From: Adiantum capillus-veneris
Lineage: Eukaryota > Streptophyta > Polypodiopsida > Polypodiales > Pteridaceae
DNA: 64,000 bases
NCBI GenBank assembly: GCA_014529385.2
Contig: CM043970.1
Location: 64,302,496-64,366,495, forward strand
Direction: 5' to 3'
Below the pieces are notes generated by a model. It worked only from the letters and a program-made list of their open reading frames with translations. It made no database searches and was not told the origin of the DNA. Both the position numbers and the translations under genes were made by a program. Position 1 is the stretch's first letter. Every line of letters begins with the position of its first letter. Of the stretch, positions 23,464 through 35,331 are shown piece by piece.

Positions 23464-25311
23464 ATTATGTACATGTTTTGAAGTAAGGTGTCTTTTAAGG
23501 TTAGATCAATGGATATTTTGTGTTAGTAGCTTGGTGGTTAGTGTTAGTAATCATTAAAAATTTAATGATATATTCACAATGGATAGAATGAGGTGGATGG
23601 TTGAATGAAGATGGGTGAATGAAGTAAGATAATCCTTGTGATGATGAAGCTTTGAATAATTTTTGGACTTACTTGTACAGATTTCCAAAAATGACTACGT
23701 CCGATTCTCTTCTTCTTCTTCTCTTCTTACGACGTCGCCGCCGCAAAGGTTGAACACCATGATGAAAGTGACGCTGTTGGTTAATGAGAATCCCTTAGTT
23801 TGTATAGATTAAACATGGTTTTATATGTTGAATTTTATTCATATAGAGAAGAGATCAGAAGGAATTGTGATTTAAAGGTAATAGAGAGAGGCATAGAGAT
23901 GGTGTATGTACATGTAGAATTTATATGAGAGATAATGGAGGTGAGAGGGGAGGTTATTAATGGTGAAGAGGATGAGAGAAACCATGGAAGGTGCAGGTTT
24001 GAGGGAGGGATAGAATAAAAACCATAAATTGTGTAACTTTTCCAATTGCTAATTGCAAGGATATCTTGCTAATCACAAGGCATCTTGCTAACCGTGAGGT
24101 ATCTCGCCAACCACAAGGAAGCTGATAACCTCAACTTTTTCTCCACTAATCGCGGAATCATCTCGCTAACCATGAGTTCTAAAAGATATTCCATCAACAA
24201 TTGTTAGTTTTAAGTTATTCTTCAGACATGATCAACCAACTTTTGATATCAAATCATAACGAATTATTCAAACAAATCTTTCACTACTCAACAAATTATC
24301 AAACAAATCTTTCACTACTCTACAGACTCATATGCTTGTTTCTTGTGATACAATCACGTTTCTTGGATGCTTTAAGGGAATTCTTAGGCTTGACTTACCA
24401 GGTCAACATGTATAACGATACAAAATTATAAATTTGTTTTACCGAATTAGTGACGTGTTCGACTATCTCCCTTGATTGAGGTTAGGCGGCTTAAATTTTT
24501 TTCATAGTCGATACTTTCCCTTGAGGTACAACTTTCTTTGGAGGAGGAACAAGAAGAGCATCCTTGGAGCTTTGTGTCACTTGCTTTGGGTCCATTGTAT
24601 CCAGATAGAAAAGAGGGAGAGAGAAAAATAGAGCTCTAGAATCCGAGGGAGAACACGACAGTGGTAGAGAAGGAGTTGGAGATGGAGATGGGGATGGGGA
24701 TGGTTTAAAGGTGAGAGTTTGAAGGAGAGAGGTTGAGGGAGAGAAGATACCTTCGACATCAAGGCAAGTTAGTTTTCGCTTTTGAGAACTTCTATGTGTG
24801 CCTTTTAACTGACATATTCACGGCTATTTTTTTATTCTTTTTTTTCATACACGCATCCCAATGCATGATTTTGAGACCTGAATTTTAGGAGAAGCTTGTC
24901 TAATTTGATAATAAGAAGAAAGGAAGCTATAATCTTGACTTACTTTTATAGCTATAAAAACTCTTTATTTCTAAAAAATACTCTTTCTATCCTTCAAAAT
25001 ACTTCTCCTTTCCTAAAGCATAGCCAAAAGTTTCTTTTTTTTCTTAAGGGTCAACTCTTATCTTAAACATAGTCTTAAGGCTTAAAATTTCCATAGCAAC
25101 CTATTGTTCCTAAGTGAGTAAGAATCATAACTAATAGTTCAAAACTTCAATTTCCAATCCGATCGTTCTTTCAAAACTATATATGACTTAACAAAATACG
25201 AACCTCAAATACTTTTGCAAAGTAAGTGAAATAGTTATTATTGATAAATCTTGGATATGTTAGATGGTGAATTACACAAAGGACTTTGGATAGTTTATCG
25301 TATAGTAAAAA
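23336..25311. other. No gene seen; simple repeats
   Basis: AT-rich sequence with a GA tract at 23426-23461, degenerate 19-20-bp repeats (gctaaccacaaggtatctt type) at about 24047-24120 with a lone copy near 24157, and a purine-rich run near 24600-24750. The open frames here are short and lack family features. Confidence 0.4.
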
Positions 25312-25500
25312 CACTACAAGAGGTCGCTTACATTCCGGCGCCAAATTACCGGCGTCGGTTTATGTGTAGGTAAGTATGGAGGGAGATGAAGTTTTTTAAA
25401 AATTTTATTTTTAAATTTCCGACGCCTATTCCAATGTGTCTTCCGACGCTTGTACGAATACTTTTCCCGACGCTTTTATCGATACCTGTACCGACGGACC
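25312..25500 (+). promoter_or_regulatory. CACTA 5' terminal repeat and subterminal motifs
   Basis: The terminal repeat is followed by GGCGTCGG at about 25348 and CCGACGC-type boxes near 25422, 25443, 25471 and 25490. In characterised En/Spm elements such boxes bind the accessory protein TnpA. The role here is inferred from position and repetition. Confidence 0.7.
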
Positions 25501-25597
25501 CTGCAAAAACACAAACCCGCGGGCTTTCCCTACGCATTTCTCTTCTTCTTGCACCTTTTCTCTTGCTCTCTTCCTCATCACCTCTTACAGATCTGGT

Positions 25598-25705
25598 GCG
25601 AAACAGGTTGTGGGAGGTGCTAATCTTGCTCGTGGACTACTCCATAGCACTAAGGTGAGATCGTTTTCAAGTTTACTTGTAAGTTTAAGGTTTAGGGTTT
25701 AACAT

Positions 25706-25738
<33 letters not shown>

Positions 25739-25845
25739 CGAAACAGGTTGTGGGAGGTGCTAATCTTGCTCGTGGACTACTCCATAGCACTAAGGTGAGA
25801 TCGTTTTCAAGTTTACTTGTAAGTTTAAGGTTTAGGGTTTAACAT

Positions 25846-25877
<32 letters not shown>
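25598..25877 (+). repeat. 140-bp tandem duplication
   Basis: The segment starting gcgaaacaggttgtgg is repeated at 25598 and 25738 and is near-identical through the GT microsatellite at its end. Each copy includes one plant telomere-like ttTAGGGttt. It lies inside the CACTA 5' region. Confidence 0.95.
25707..25736. repeat. (GT)n microsatellite
   Basis: A pure GT run of 30 bases at the end of the first 140-bp copy. Confidence 0.95.
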
Positions 25878-25901
<24 letters not shown>

Positions 25902-25911
25902 TGTGTGTGTG
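25847..25911. repeat. (GT)n microsatellite, expanded copy
   Basis: A 65-base GT run with one AC interruption at 25899-25900. It is the counterpart of the 30-base tract one duplication unit upstream. Confidence 0.95.
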
Positions 25912-26199
25912 CGCTCGTTTTTGCAGGTTTGAGGACGTTTACAACACCTTTTCTTACTCAACTAGGCGGCAATGTGAGTGGTTGAACTTTTAATGCATAA
26001 TAAGTTTATTTAAACTAATTTGTATATTGATAAAAAAGAAAATTTCATGCTTTAAACTTTCAATGCTTTAAAAGAAATTATGGTTTGTGTTGTGAAATTT
26101 TGTTTTGAATTATGAAAAAAATTCGTTTTGGTTTATGAAAAAATCTTGTTTTGAAGAAATTTCGTTTTGAATAATGTTGTTTTGTGAAATTATGCGATT

Positions 26200-26460
26200 G
26201 ATGAGGTTTAGGTGTTAGGTTTAGTTTAGGTTAGGGTATATATAGGTTATATGTTAAGTTACATTAGGTTAGGTTAGCTTATAGGACGTTAATTATGTTA
26301 GGTTAGCTGAAAGGTTAGGTTTAAATTAAATGTTAAATTAAGTTATAAGTTATAGGATACGTTAGCTAGATTATAGGTCAAGTTTAGGCAACAAGTTAGG
26401 TTATAGGTTAGGTTAGGTTAGGTTATCGGTTGTACGTAAAAAGTTATGTTAAGTTATATT
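26200..26460. repeat. TTAGGT-rich degenerate tract
   Basis: Dense taggtta words with occasional gaps; aggttaggttaggttatcgg at about 26405 contains consecutive TTAGG units. The telomere repeat of most plants is TTTAGGG, so this is not a simple plant telomere relic. Confidence 0.7.
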
Positions 26461-26596
26461 TTAAGTTAATTCATGTTTAAGGTATAGATGGACGTTGTGT
26501 TCGGACAATTAGAACTTATGTACTTTTATGTTAATCTAAACACTTATCGGTGAAACGTCCAAACACGACCATCTACTAGTGTCTAAACCATAACCC

Positions 26597-27215
26597 TCTA
26601 ACCTATTAGCAGACTGAAATGGCCAAGCGCTACACTAATTGGATTTGGAGCGACCAAACCAAAAGTTGCCAAACCTAAGCAGATTTATATAGCCTACACT
26701 AACGCTCCAAATATAATAATGTATTAGCGGTCAAAACAAAAGTCGCTAATCTAAAGCCGATAACCCTTAGTAGCTAGCCCTAAGCAGACTAAATGGCCAA
26801 ACGATATCCTAATATATTTTAGAGCGCTTTACCTTAGCGGCTTTAGATAGTGTACCTAACCATCCGAACACGGTACGCCATCTATTCGCGGCCAAACCAG
26901 AATCCATAGAGTCCTAAGCGGCTAGCCCTAAACAGATTGAAATGGAAAAACGCTACACTAATCCAATTTGGAGCGACCAAACCTAGGCAGCTTTACGTAA
27001 CGCACAAAATACGACCATCTATTAGCAGCTAAACCAACACTACTCCTAAGACGCTACCCTAGGTGGCTAGCCCTAAGCGGATTGAAATGGCTAATTGCTA
27101 TCCTAATCCAATTTGGAGTAGCCTAACCTAAGCGGCTTTACACATGCACCATACCATAAGGTCTAACTGTCCGAACACAACGTCCATCTATTAGCGGCAA
27201 AACGAACATGACTTG
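26597..27215. repeat. ~146-bp degenerate tandem repeats, 4 copies
   Basis: The phrase gctagccctaagc(a/g)ga with a following atccaatttggag block recurs at 26773, 26921 and 27066 (spacings 148 and 145). An older relative lies near 26600. The copies are diverged. They are internal to the CACTA element and have no coding potential. Confidence 0.8.
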
Positions 27216-27221
27216 TGTACT

Positions 27222-28079
27222 TCTAAAAATGCAAACGGACTTTGATTAGGTTAGGTTATAGGTTATGTTTAGGTTATAGGTTAGGTTAGATTTAGGTTAT
27301 AGGTTAGGTTAATTTATAAGTTACGTTAGAGCTAGCGACAAATAGTAGAAAAAACGCAAACGGACTTCGAAGATGACTCGTGTACTTCAAAAAACACAAA
27401 CAGAATTCAGTTAGGTTAGCCTATAGGTTAGGTTTAGGTTATAGGTTATGTTGGGTTAGGTTAGGTTTAAGTTATAGGTTAGGTGAGATTACAGGTTAGG
27501 TTAGAGCTAGCGGCAAATAAATAGTAGAAAAAATGCAAACGGACTTCGAAGATGACTCGTGTACTTCTAAAAATAAAAACGGACTTCGGTTAGGTTAGGT
27601 TATAGGTTAGGTTTAGGTTTTAGGGTAGGTTATGTTAGGTTAGGTTAAATTATAGGTTAGGTTAGAGCTAGCGATAAATAGTAAAAAAATACAAACAGAC
27701 TTTGAAGATGACTCGTGTACTTCAAAAAATGCAAATGGACTTTGGTTAGGTTATCCTATAGGTTAGGTTTAGGTTATAGGTTATGTTATGTTAGGTTAGG
27801 TTTAGGTTATAGGTAAGGTGAGATTATAGGTTGGGTTAGAGCTAGCGGAAAATGAATAGTAGAAAAAACGCAAACGGACTTCGAAGATGACTCGTGTACT
27901 TCTAAAAATGCAAACGGACTTCAGTTAGGTTAGGTTATAGGTTAGGTTTAGGTTACATTAGGTTACGTTAGGCTTAGGTTATAGGTTAGGTTAGATTATA
28001 AGTTAGGTTAGAGCTAGAGGCAAATAGTAGAAAAAACGCAAACGGTTTTCAAGAATGACTCGTGTACTTCAAAAAACGT
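27222..28079. repeat. ~170-bp tandem satellite with TTAGG-like core, 5 copies
   Basis: Units begin with gcaaacggacttcg-type sequence at about 27230, 27395, 27570, 27730 and 27910. They continue with ggttaggttataggttagg and end with gagctagcggcaaatagtag and gatgactcgtgtacttc. The array ends where the tnp2 reading frame begins, so it occupies the region just upstream of the transposase. Confidence 0.9.
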
Positions 28080-30690
28080 GATGTATCCGCTTTGGTCTGG
28101 AAATGGACAAAGTAAACCCATTCGGATTATAGAGTTCGTCATGGAGCATGTGCCTATTTGTCTGGTTAGTTATAATCTTCCACCATGGCTAGCTATCAAG
28201 AAGGGCACTGTTGTTGTCATTGATGGTCCCAGGAAAGTACAAAGCAAAGAACATGGACGTCTATCTGGCACCACTTATAGAAGATCTCCAAATCTTGTGG
28301 ACAGGAATCAATGTGGTTGATATGTCCCAACCAATCAGACGACGAAATGCACATGTGCAAGGCATTCTCATGTGGACCATGCATGATTGGCCAAGCTTCG
28401 GTAAGTGCTCAGGTAAGTGCCTTTGAAACCCTCACACACATGTGATTCCTGGCTATGCCAATGCTTTTATATTTTAATTTTGTGATGTTTCAGGCTTAAG
28501 TTACTCGGGCAATCATGCATGTCCGAAATGTGGTCCGTGACTTGGCTTCCGCCGCTCTGAGCATTTGAGCAAAACAATTTATAAGGAGCATGGTAGATTT
28601 TTGCCTGAAGGACATGAGCTACGTGGACCAAACATATGCAAACATGACATGCATCCACTGAAAGTGAGCGATTGGAAAAACATGTGGCTGGAGAGGGGAG
28701 ATTGGATGCCACCTAGAATGAAAAGTTTTTCTATTTTCCATGAACTCCCGTACTAGAGTGACCTACTGATTAATCATTTGCTCGACCCAATGCACATCTT
28801 CAAGAATGTGGGGGAGATCATATGGAAAACCATCACTAGAAAAAGGGAGAGCAAGGCCCAAAGAGATGACTTGTAGGCTATGGGTTGAATGCCAGAGATG
28901 TGGACTCGCAATGGAAATTTTGCTATACCAAAAGGTCCATGGATTTTGAGTCATGCAGAAGAGCAACAAGTGAAGAAGATTATATCTTCATTCAAGACTC
29001 CCACAGGGTGCATGCGATGTTTGAAAATGGCTTTTACGAGAGATGACAATCTTAGTGGTCTTAAGTCCCACGATTGGCACAAATTTTTACAGTTCATCTT
29101 ACCAATTTCCATAAATGGTTGTTTGACACATGACATTAGAAAAAAAATCTACAAAATCAGTGAGTTGGTACACTAGATCAGTTCAAAAGAGATAAGAAAA
29201 GACAACATCCATGTAGCATGCTTAAATGCTATTGAAGCAGTGTGCATGGTGGAGAAGTACTTTCCAACAAACATTCTTACCATCCAAATGCATGTACTTG
29301 TGCATGTGGTCAATGAAGTTACAGCTGCTAGGGTGGTCCATAGCAGGTGGATGTTCTTCTTGAAGAGATTTATGAAAACTTTAAAGGGGTTTGTTCATCA
29401 AAGGGCTCGCCTCGAGGGTAGTCGAGGGTAGCATGGCTGAAGGATGGCTTGTACAAGAGTCTCTTGTCCTCATCAGTGAACTTTTTGTCTCAAATGATTC
29501 AAAGATGCCCTGAATGTGGACTATTGAGGTCAATGTCAAGGTGACAGGGAACGAGCCATAGAGACAAGACATCGTTAGGAAGATGGACATCACAATGCGA
29601 GAAAAGGTTATAAGATTTTGTCTTCTCAACTCAGACATCATGCAAAAGTGGCTAGGGAGGTACGAAGGGGAAAAGCAACAACGCTTGACAGATCGCCTAC
29701 AATTCAAGCGCAACCATGCCACTAAAAACCTCCCATTTCCAAATCATCTTCAAAAATTGCTTGACTTTCCAACTGGGCAGTGGTTAGATGCGACAATCTC
29801 AGAGGAAAAGAGGAATGGAGTGTTGATTACTAAAGAGGAAGAGGAGATGTCAAGGGGTTGCGATTGGCATGTATATTTTCAGAACTTTCTTTTTGAGCTC
29901 CACATGATCACATTGCTTTAATAACTTTTAGTCTGTTTCAATTTTGTGTCTGTAGTATCACAAATATGGAGCTTTGTGGTCGCATGGGAAACACTTCAGA
30001 GTGCAACGGATCGACGAACAAAGGGTCACTTTCGATAGTGGTGTTAGGGCAAGCTTCATCCAAGAAAGTAGGAGTAGTGCCAAGGATGAGAACATAGAGA
30101 CTATCCAACTTGAATACTTTGGCTACATCCAAGACATCTTGAAGATTATATTTAGAAAGTTTGATATGTTTATCTTTGATGTCAAATGGTTCAAAGTTAT
30201 TACCAGCGGCCCTAATGCAATTGTGCATAAAGACAAGAGTGGATTGATTCAAGTGAACTCTAGGCGGGTGTGGACAGATGCGTGGGATACATTCGTACTT
30301 TCGCAGCATTGTGAATAAGTTGTGTTCACACACGATCCACTATGGATAGAAAATGATGAAAATGATATGTCTAAACCCTGTTGGCTCTATGTCGTTCAAG
30401 TTGCTCCACGGAACAAGCAAGTGTGTGAAGGATTGGACGTTGAGGTCGAAGAGGTGATTCATGAACAAAGCGCGGGACCGATGGAAACTTTAAGTTTAGG
30501 TTTTGAGGTGGATGTCAGCAGTGAGAAATTTTTTGAACCTAGAGATGAGGTGTCAAAATACTGAAGCTGATGCGGAGAGCGGCGAAGAAGTAGAGTTTGA
30601 TGACAAAGATGCAGAAGTACAGATTGAGATAGATATCTTTGGTGCATCAAATCTCATAGAAGATGAGAGATTAACTAATGATTTTTGCTA
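28078..30690 (+). pseudogene. CACTA tnp2-type transposase, broken
   Basis: Domains appear in the usual order for tnp2 proteins. The tnp2 core comes first, with Y-N-L-P-P-W-L-A near 28170, N-M-D-V-Y-L-A-P-L-I-E-D-L near 28255 and L-M-W-T-M-H-D-W-P near 28370, then a C-P-K-C pair near 28520. A DUF4218-like part follows (L-K-S-H-D-W-H near 29060; V-H-S-R-W-M-F-F near 29335), then a DUF4216-like part (I-Q-L-E-Y-F-G-Y-I near 30100; V-W-T-D-A-W near 30270). A GT-AG intron fits at 28413-28493 and keeps the tnp2 reading across it. Many stops and frame changes show a pseudogene. In active elements the product binds the terminal repeats and catalyses excision. Confidence 0.88.
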
Positions 30691-30831
30691 GGAACTCTTT
30701 TGTAAAACTCTTTTTATTAGTCTAGATTCATTCATTTGTGTTGCAGCTTTGTTTATTTGTTATTTGTATTGATTAAGCGTTTCTTCTGTGAACTAACGTA
30801 TTTTGTGGGTGTTATTTGTGTATGATTAGCC

Positions 30832-32000
30832 ATGGATGATGACGATGAGCCATACTCTCCTAGTTTTAGTTTTCTTGTCACTCCGAACGGCATGTCACCC
30901 GAGCAGATGGGCTCATTTTTGTCTCAGTTCACACCATAGCAGATTGCAATGACACAATACCTTTGGGCAGCAGGTTCCTCTAGACCTACTACGGCCAACC
31001 CTACGCCCGGGACTAGTGTGGTCCCTACATCGGGTGGCCCCACACCTCAGTCGCGTGTGTCCCCCTACGGCTAGGACTCGTGTGCCCCCTACACCGACGG
31101 GTGGTTCATCCTTAGACGAGGTAGGCGTCATTCTGGCGGTGGTTGCTGTGGTAGTGGTTCTACTGATGCGCCCACACCACCAAGAGAGTGTCCACCACTC
31201 TCTTCAGTAGATAGTTCACCAATTGGCACACCATGTACACCTTGGGGATCACACGAGCATGATCCTAGCAAGGTGTACAAGAGTAGGGATGGGGCTGTTG
31301 TGGCGGATAGGGTCAGAAAGGCCATCCAACATAGGATTTGGCAGCTCTGTACAATTTAGTTTGGTCACTCTGTGATGGAAGTTTGGGATAATCTCGATCA
31401 TGAAAGAAAGAATTACATCGTCGAGGCCATTCACAGAGAGTATAGGCGGATAGAGGGATACAATCCAGTCTTGAATCCCTGGATTTTGAGCGTGGCAAAG
31501 GCCACAATGTCACACCGTCGGTCGGAGGCGAGAAACAGGTACAATGCCAGCAGTCCAAAAGCCGGCATGGTTGGATGCAGAGGAGTGGGCGGGGATTGCA
31601 CGAGAGACACAAGACAATCCTGAGAGATTTCAGCAGTAGAGAGATGCAGCCAGAGCACGTTTGGAGTCTGTTGGAGCGTCACATCTTGGGAGTGGAGGCT
31701 ACAAAACGCTTCGACATGAGTTTGTAAGTATTATATTATGCTTTATATTATTGAAAATAAATATTTTATTTGAAGATTTATCTAATGATCAAACCATAAT
31801 TTTGCAGGAAGTTTTCGTGAAGTGCCCTCTGACACTCCGAGAGGAGAAGTATGGGTACAAGCATAGACTTGTGGCCCTTTTGACCCAGCCTGTAGGAGGA
31901 GGGAGAGGATGTCGCCTGGGAGGCATTAATATGAGGGTCTTCTTGATACAGTTTTACCCAGTCATATTTATACAATCTTTTTGGTACAATCTTTTTCTGT
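30832..32000 (+). pseudogene. TnpA-like second CACTA gene, broken
   Basis: An ATG at 30832 starts an acidic, Ser/Pro/Thr-rich N-terminus, broken by a stop near 30938. A helical block follows from about 31310 (R-K-A-I-Q-H-R-I-W ... E-V-W-D-N-L-D-H-E-R-K-N-Y-I-V-E-A-I). It resembles the plant transposase family found as the second gene of CACTA elements. A GT-AG intron fits between about 31723 and 31807, with exon sequence resuming near 31808. Position after tnp2 on the same strand supports the call. Stops make it inactive. Confidence 0.6.
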
Positions 32001-32040
32001 AGTTGTGGTCTTATTGATACAGTCTCACTCAGTGATTGTT

Positions 32041-32430
32041 TGCATATGTACAATTTTGTAGTGCTTATGTTTATGGTTTATGGTTATGTTTATGGTAAGT
32101 CAAAGATGTTATGGTTAAGGTTTGGTAGTCAAGTTAAGGTTATGGTTTTGCTATGATGGTATGGTTATGGTTATGGTTATGGCTATGGTTATGGTTATGG
32201 TTTGCATATGTACAATTTTGTAGTGCTTATGTTTATGGTTTATGGTTATGTTTATGGTAAGGCAAAGATGTTATGGTTAAGGTTTGGTAGTCAAGTTAAG
32301 GTTATGGTTTTGCTATGATGGTATGGTATGGTTATGGTTATGGTTATGGCTATGGTTATGGTTATGGTTATGGTTATGGTTATGGTTATGGTTATGGTTA
32401 TGGTTATGGTTATGCAATGATGGTATGGGT
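32041..32430. repeat. (TATGGT)n minisatellite with 162-bp duplication
   Basis: The block starting gcatatgtacaattttgtag is present at 32041 and again at 32203, each time running into TATGGT hexamers. The second array is long (about 32328-32420) and nearly pure. The hexamer gives open frames of alternating Leu-Trp and Gly-Tyr that are not convincing proteins. Confidence 0.95.
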
Positions 32431-32694
32431 GTTATGGTTATGGTATGGCAAACCGGTTATATTATGGTTTTGCAGTTTTCGACTCATGTTTCAATTATGG
32501 TTATAAAATATTTATGCCCTTATGCCATGATCAAGCTTTTGATTTTGTGGTTATGTTATTCTTACAATTTTGCTGATTTCCATACACTCGCTCTTTAGCG
32601 TCAGCTTGTAGGTGGAGTGCGGTTGCTTGTGCACTCTTCCTTTGGGCAGAGAGGGTTGTTTTCTTTTGCTGCAGTACATGCAACATCAGTTCCT

Positions 32695-32957
32695 TGGTCG
32701 TCAGTATAGAGTACGGTCTAGGCATCGGTATACACTTCAGAAGAAGCGTCGGAATATGCTATAGAATTACAGGCGCATATACAAACGCTTGTTTAGATGC
32801 TTATTTCATAGGATATTCCGACGCCACATATACCGATGCTTATACCAACGCCGCGAGATTGGCGTCTTTTCAGATGCCTATTTCAGCGCTTTTTAGTTTT
32901 AAAACTAACTTTGTCGCGTCGATATCTACACCGGTTTCTACACGACGTGTTGTAGTG
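32695..32957 (+). promoter_or_regulatory. CACTA 3' subterminal motifs and terminal repeat
   Basis: GCGTCGG/CCGACGC and related boxes recur (near 32748, 32819, 32853, 32865), followed by the inverted terminal repeat ending TGTAGTG at 32957. This mirrors the left end. Confidence 0.7.
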
Positions 32958-33643
32958 AAATCCATAATTGCTAGAGGTTTAGCTAGTTTCAATGCATACA
33001 TCTAGCAATAGTGCAGCCTAGTAAGTGTGACAATACTCTTAATTGCTTCAAGTAGCAGTATTCATCTAGGAGCTTAACTAGCCATATGGTAGGATTTCTA
33101 GATGAATCGAGAGAGCTCATCACCTACTAGTTTAATATGTGGATTGAAACTAGTGAGCCATCTAGCAATTTCAAGAGAAAGAATTATTAAAGAGAGGTAG
33201 ATTTTTTAGGATGACAAGTTGAATATATTTTATGCCCATTCAAAATGTAAGATGAGATGCACAAGGGATTCCTACCCAAAATATGTGCAATCTTTGAAAT
33301 ACAAATCAATCTTTCTGACAAGAGTTCATGATGAAAGTATGAAACTAAACAACCCTCACCTTTAAGGACAGCCCGAATAAAAAATATTGTGAGAAATTCT
33401 TTATCTTGATTCTCTAAGATTGATTTGGAGAAATTAGAAAGGAGAGTAGTGCCACGTGGCTTTCCTTGATTCGAAAGAGACACTAGAAAAATTGTTGGTG
33501 TACACAGAAAGTGGAAAAAGCAATGGTTTAAAAAAAAGCGCATGAAAGGACCCGCCTAAATCTATCGCAATGAGAGCATTGGCCTAAATCTAACACAACA
33601 AAGCATAGACCGCACCCCGTCCCCATTGACTGTGTAGAGATAG

Positions 33644-33644
<1 letters not shown>

Positions 33645-33699
<55 letters not shown>

Positions 33700-33728
33700 A
33701 GAAGAAGAAGAAGAAGAAGAAGAAGAAG
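33645..33728. repeat. (CA)n then (GAA)n microsatellites
   Basis: 52 bases of CA followed by a short GAGA link and 28 bases of GAA repeat. Confidence 0.95.
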
Positions 33729-33733
33729 GAATT

Positions 33734-33977
33734 GGCGCACACACGACTCCACAGAAAAGAAAGAGAATGAGTCTTTCTTTTGTGAGCTCACTTAAAGACT
33801 GTGCTAAGGAGAAGGTTTTGTACCTAGGCAGCATGATTCATTGCTGATAGTGGGTGGCGCACACACGGCTCCATACACAAGAAAGAGAATGATTCTTTCT
33901 TTTGTGAGCTCACTTAAAGACTGTACTAAGGAGAAGGTTTTGTACCATGGCAGCATGATTCATGTTGATAGTGGGTA
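33734..33977 (+). repeat. 122-bp tandem duplication
   Basis: The unit starting ggcgcacacac is at 33734 and 33856. Both copies contain tttcttttgtgagctcactt and end in a 'tgatagtgggt' phrase. Several substitutions separate them. Confidence 0.95.
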
Positions 33978-34769
33978 ACTTGAAAAGAATGCATACTTGG
34001 AAAAATGTTGGTTAGTATGTATGAAAAGACAAACTCCCTACAATACATTTGAGGTTTATCATAGCAGCTAAGAGACAATTTGAGCTATTTTTAGCTATTT
34101 GAATACTTTCAAAAAAAAAGAAGAAAGGAAAAAGTTTCTCTTGAAAATTAGAGTTTCACTAGAAAAGCTTGTATACTTGCCCAAACTTACTCTACAAATT
34201 TACAACATCATTGACATATAGTGCTGGCAGATACTACAAGACAAGATATTATAAGCACTAGACTTGCAAGAAAAATCACATAAGCGCCTTGTTTATGTCA
34301 AGTGTATTTAATTCTCAGCTATTATTTAATACAAAACAATGAACATCGGCACGACAACACCTTGTTTCAAGTCCAAGAAATTTCTTTGACCATTAATCTG
34401 CAAAAGAAACTTTCTTTAGGGAATCTAAGAAAAGTGCACACAAAGAATCTCAAAAATCCTTTGTAAAAATTAGAATCGAGCATAATCATCTATCATTACA
34501 AGTAAAGTAGAATATACAATTTGTAAGAGGTCCACATCAATGAATGAACATATATCTTGGGAGAGTATTAATCACTATCTCTTAAGGAAAATTACAAATG
34601 ATTGCATGCTACATGTACATTGGTGGATGTGTTATAACTTTAAATTCATAGAATTTTATTGAGCTAATATCTAGAATATGGTTCTACATAATGTGATGAT
34701 TGTAACAAAGCCACACAAAAATATTCTACAAGAAAATGATTGTGTCTAATGGATGTGGAGTGAGGTCTC

Positions 34770-35327
34770 CCTTTAGATTACGATTGTTCTTACTACAACA
34801 CAAACAATCATAATGAAGATGATTGTTGTGCACGTCAATATGACAAAGAGCACAACATGAACACAAAATAACTACGTTTATCTAGAGATTTTTCTTCTTC
34901 TTCTTTTGATTATTGTGGGTGGTATGATCATCCCTCTAACATGTGCTTTAAGTGACAACTTTATGTAGATCAAAAGAATACTTAATGTACATGATGGTTC
35001 GCTTTTCACTAACAATTCTAGTGCTATAAGAAATGTGATATATCAATGTAAGTGGCTATATAACTATCATTTTCTACCTGTTAAAACTGTGTTTTTAATA
35101 TTCATGTTGATAAAACTTGTCAAGTAAATGGTATTGGAGATTTATATCTTAGTACGTTATCTTCTTCAACTCAAATTTTTTAGATCTTCAATGTAATCTT
35201 CTCTCAGTTGCATGACTCGTTGACCTTGGTTTGTTTGTGGAATTTGATCATACCAAATGCCACATTGAGGAATGTGGATAGACTATTGTGATTGCTTCTT
35301 GTAGTGGTAATTTATTCGATTTCTCTC
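34770..35327 (+). pseudogene. Ty1/copia gag-pol fragment, heavily decayed
   Basis: Frame-shifted pieces suggest a zinc-knuckle remnant (C-G-W-Y-D-H-P-S-N-M-C near 34910) and the pre-integrase part of copia pol (N-G-I-G-D-L-Y-L-S near 35133, then V-E-F-D-H-T-K-C-H near 35235). No continuous frame remains. The fragment stops where a TTAA element begins. Confidence 0.4.
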
Positions 35328-35331
35328 TTAA

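Larger units (their letters stand above)
25312..32957 (+). mobile_element. CACTA (En/Spm) DNA transposon, full-ended, 7646 bp
   Basis: The left end is CACTACAAGAGGTCG; the right end, read inward on the minus strand, is CACTACAACACGTCG. These terminal inverted repeats match at 13 of 15 bases. A 3-bp direct repeat AAA flanks both ends (25309-25311 and 32958-32960), as expected for this superfamily. Subterminal CCGACGC-type motifs cluster within about 180 bases of the left end and 260 bases of the right. Inside lie a tnp2-type transposase (28078-30690) and a TnpA-like second gene (30832-about 32000), both on the plus strand. Multiple stops make both inactive, so the element could move only with a helper. 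It carries several internal tandem arrays. Confidence 0.93.
32961..34770. other. No gene seen; simple repeats
   Basis: It contains a (CA)26 tract at 33645-33696 followed by (GAA)n at 33701-33728, then two copies of a 122-bp unit. No coding region can be supported. Confidence 0.45.

Noticed and set aside
26200-28079. Interstitial telomere from chromosome fusion
   Set aside because: The repeats are TTAGG/TTAGGT-like and degenerate, not the plant TTTAGGG, and lie wholly inside a CACTA element.
32284-32598. Leu-Trp and Gly-Tyr repeat proteins
   Set aside because: They arise from a TATGGT hexamer array, without conserved flanks.
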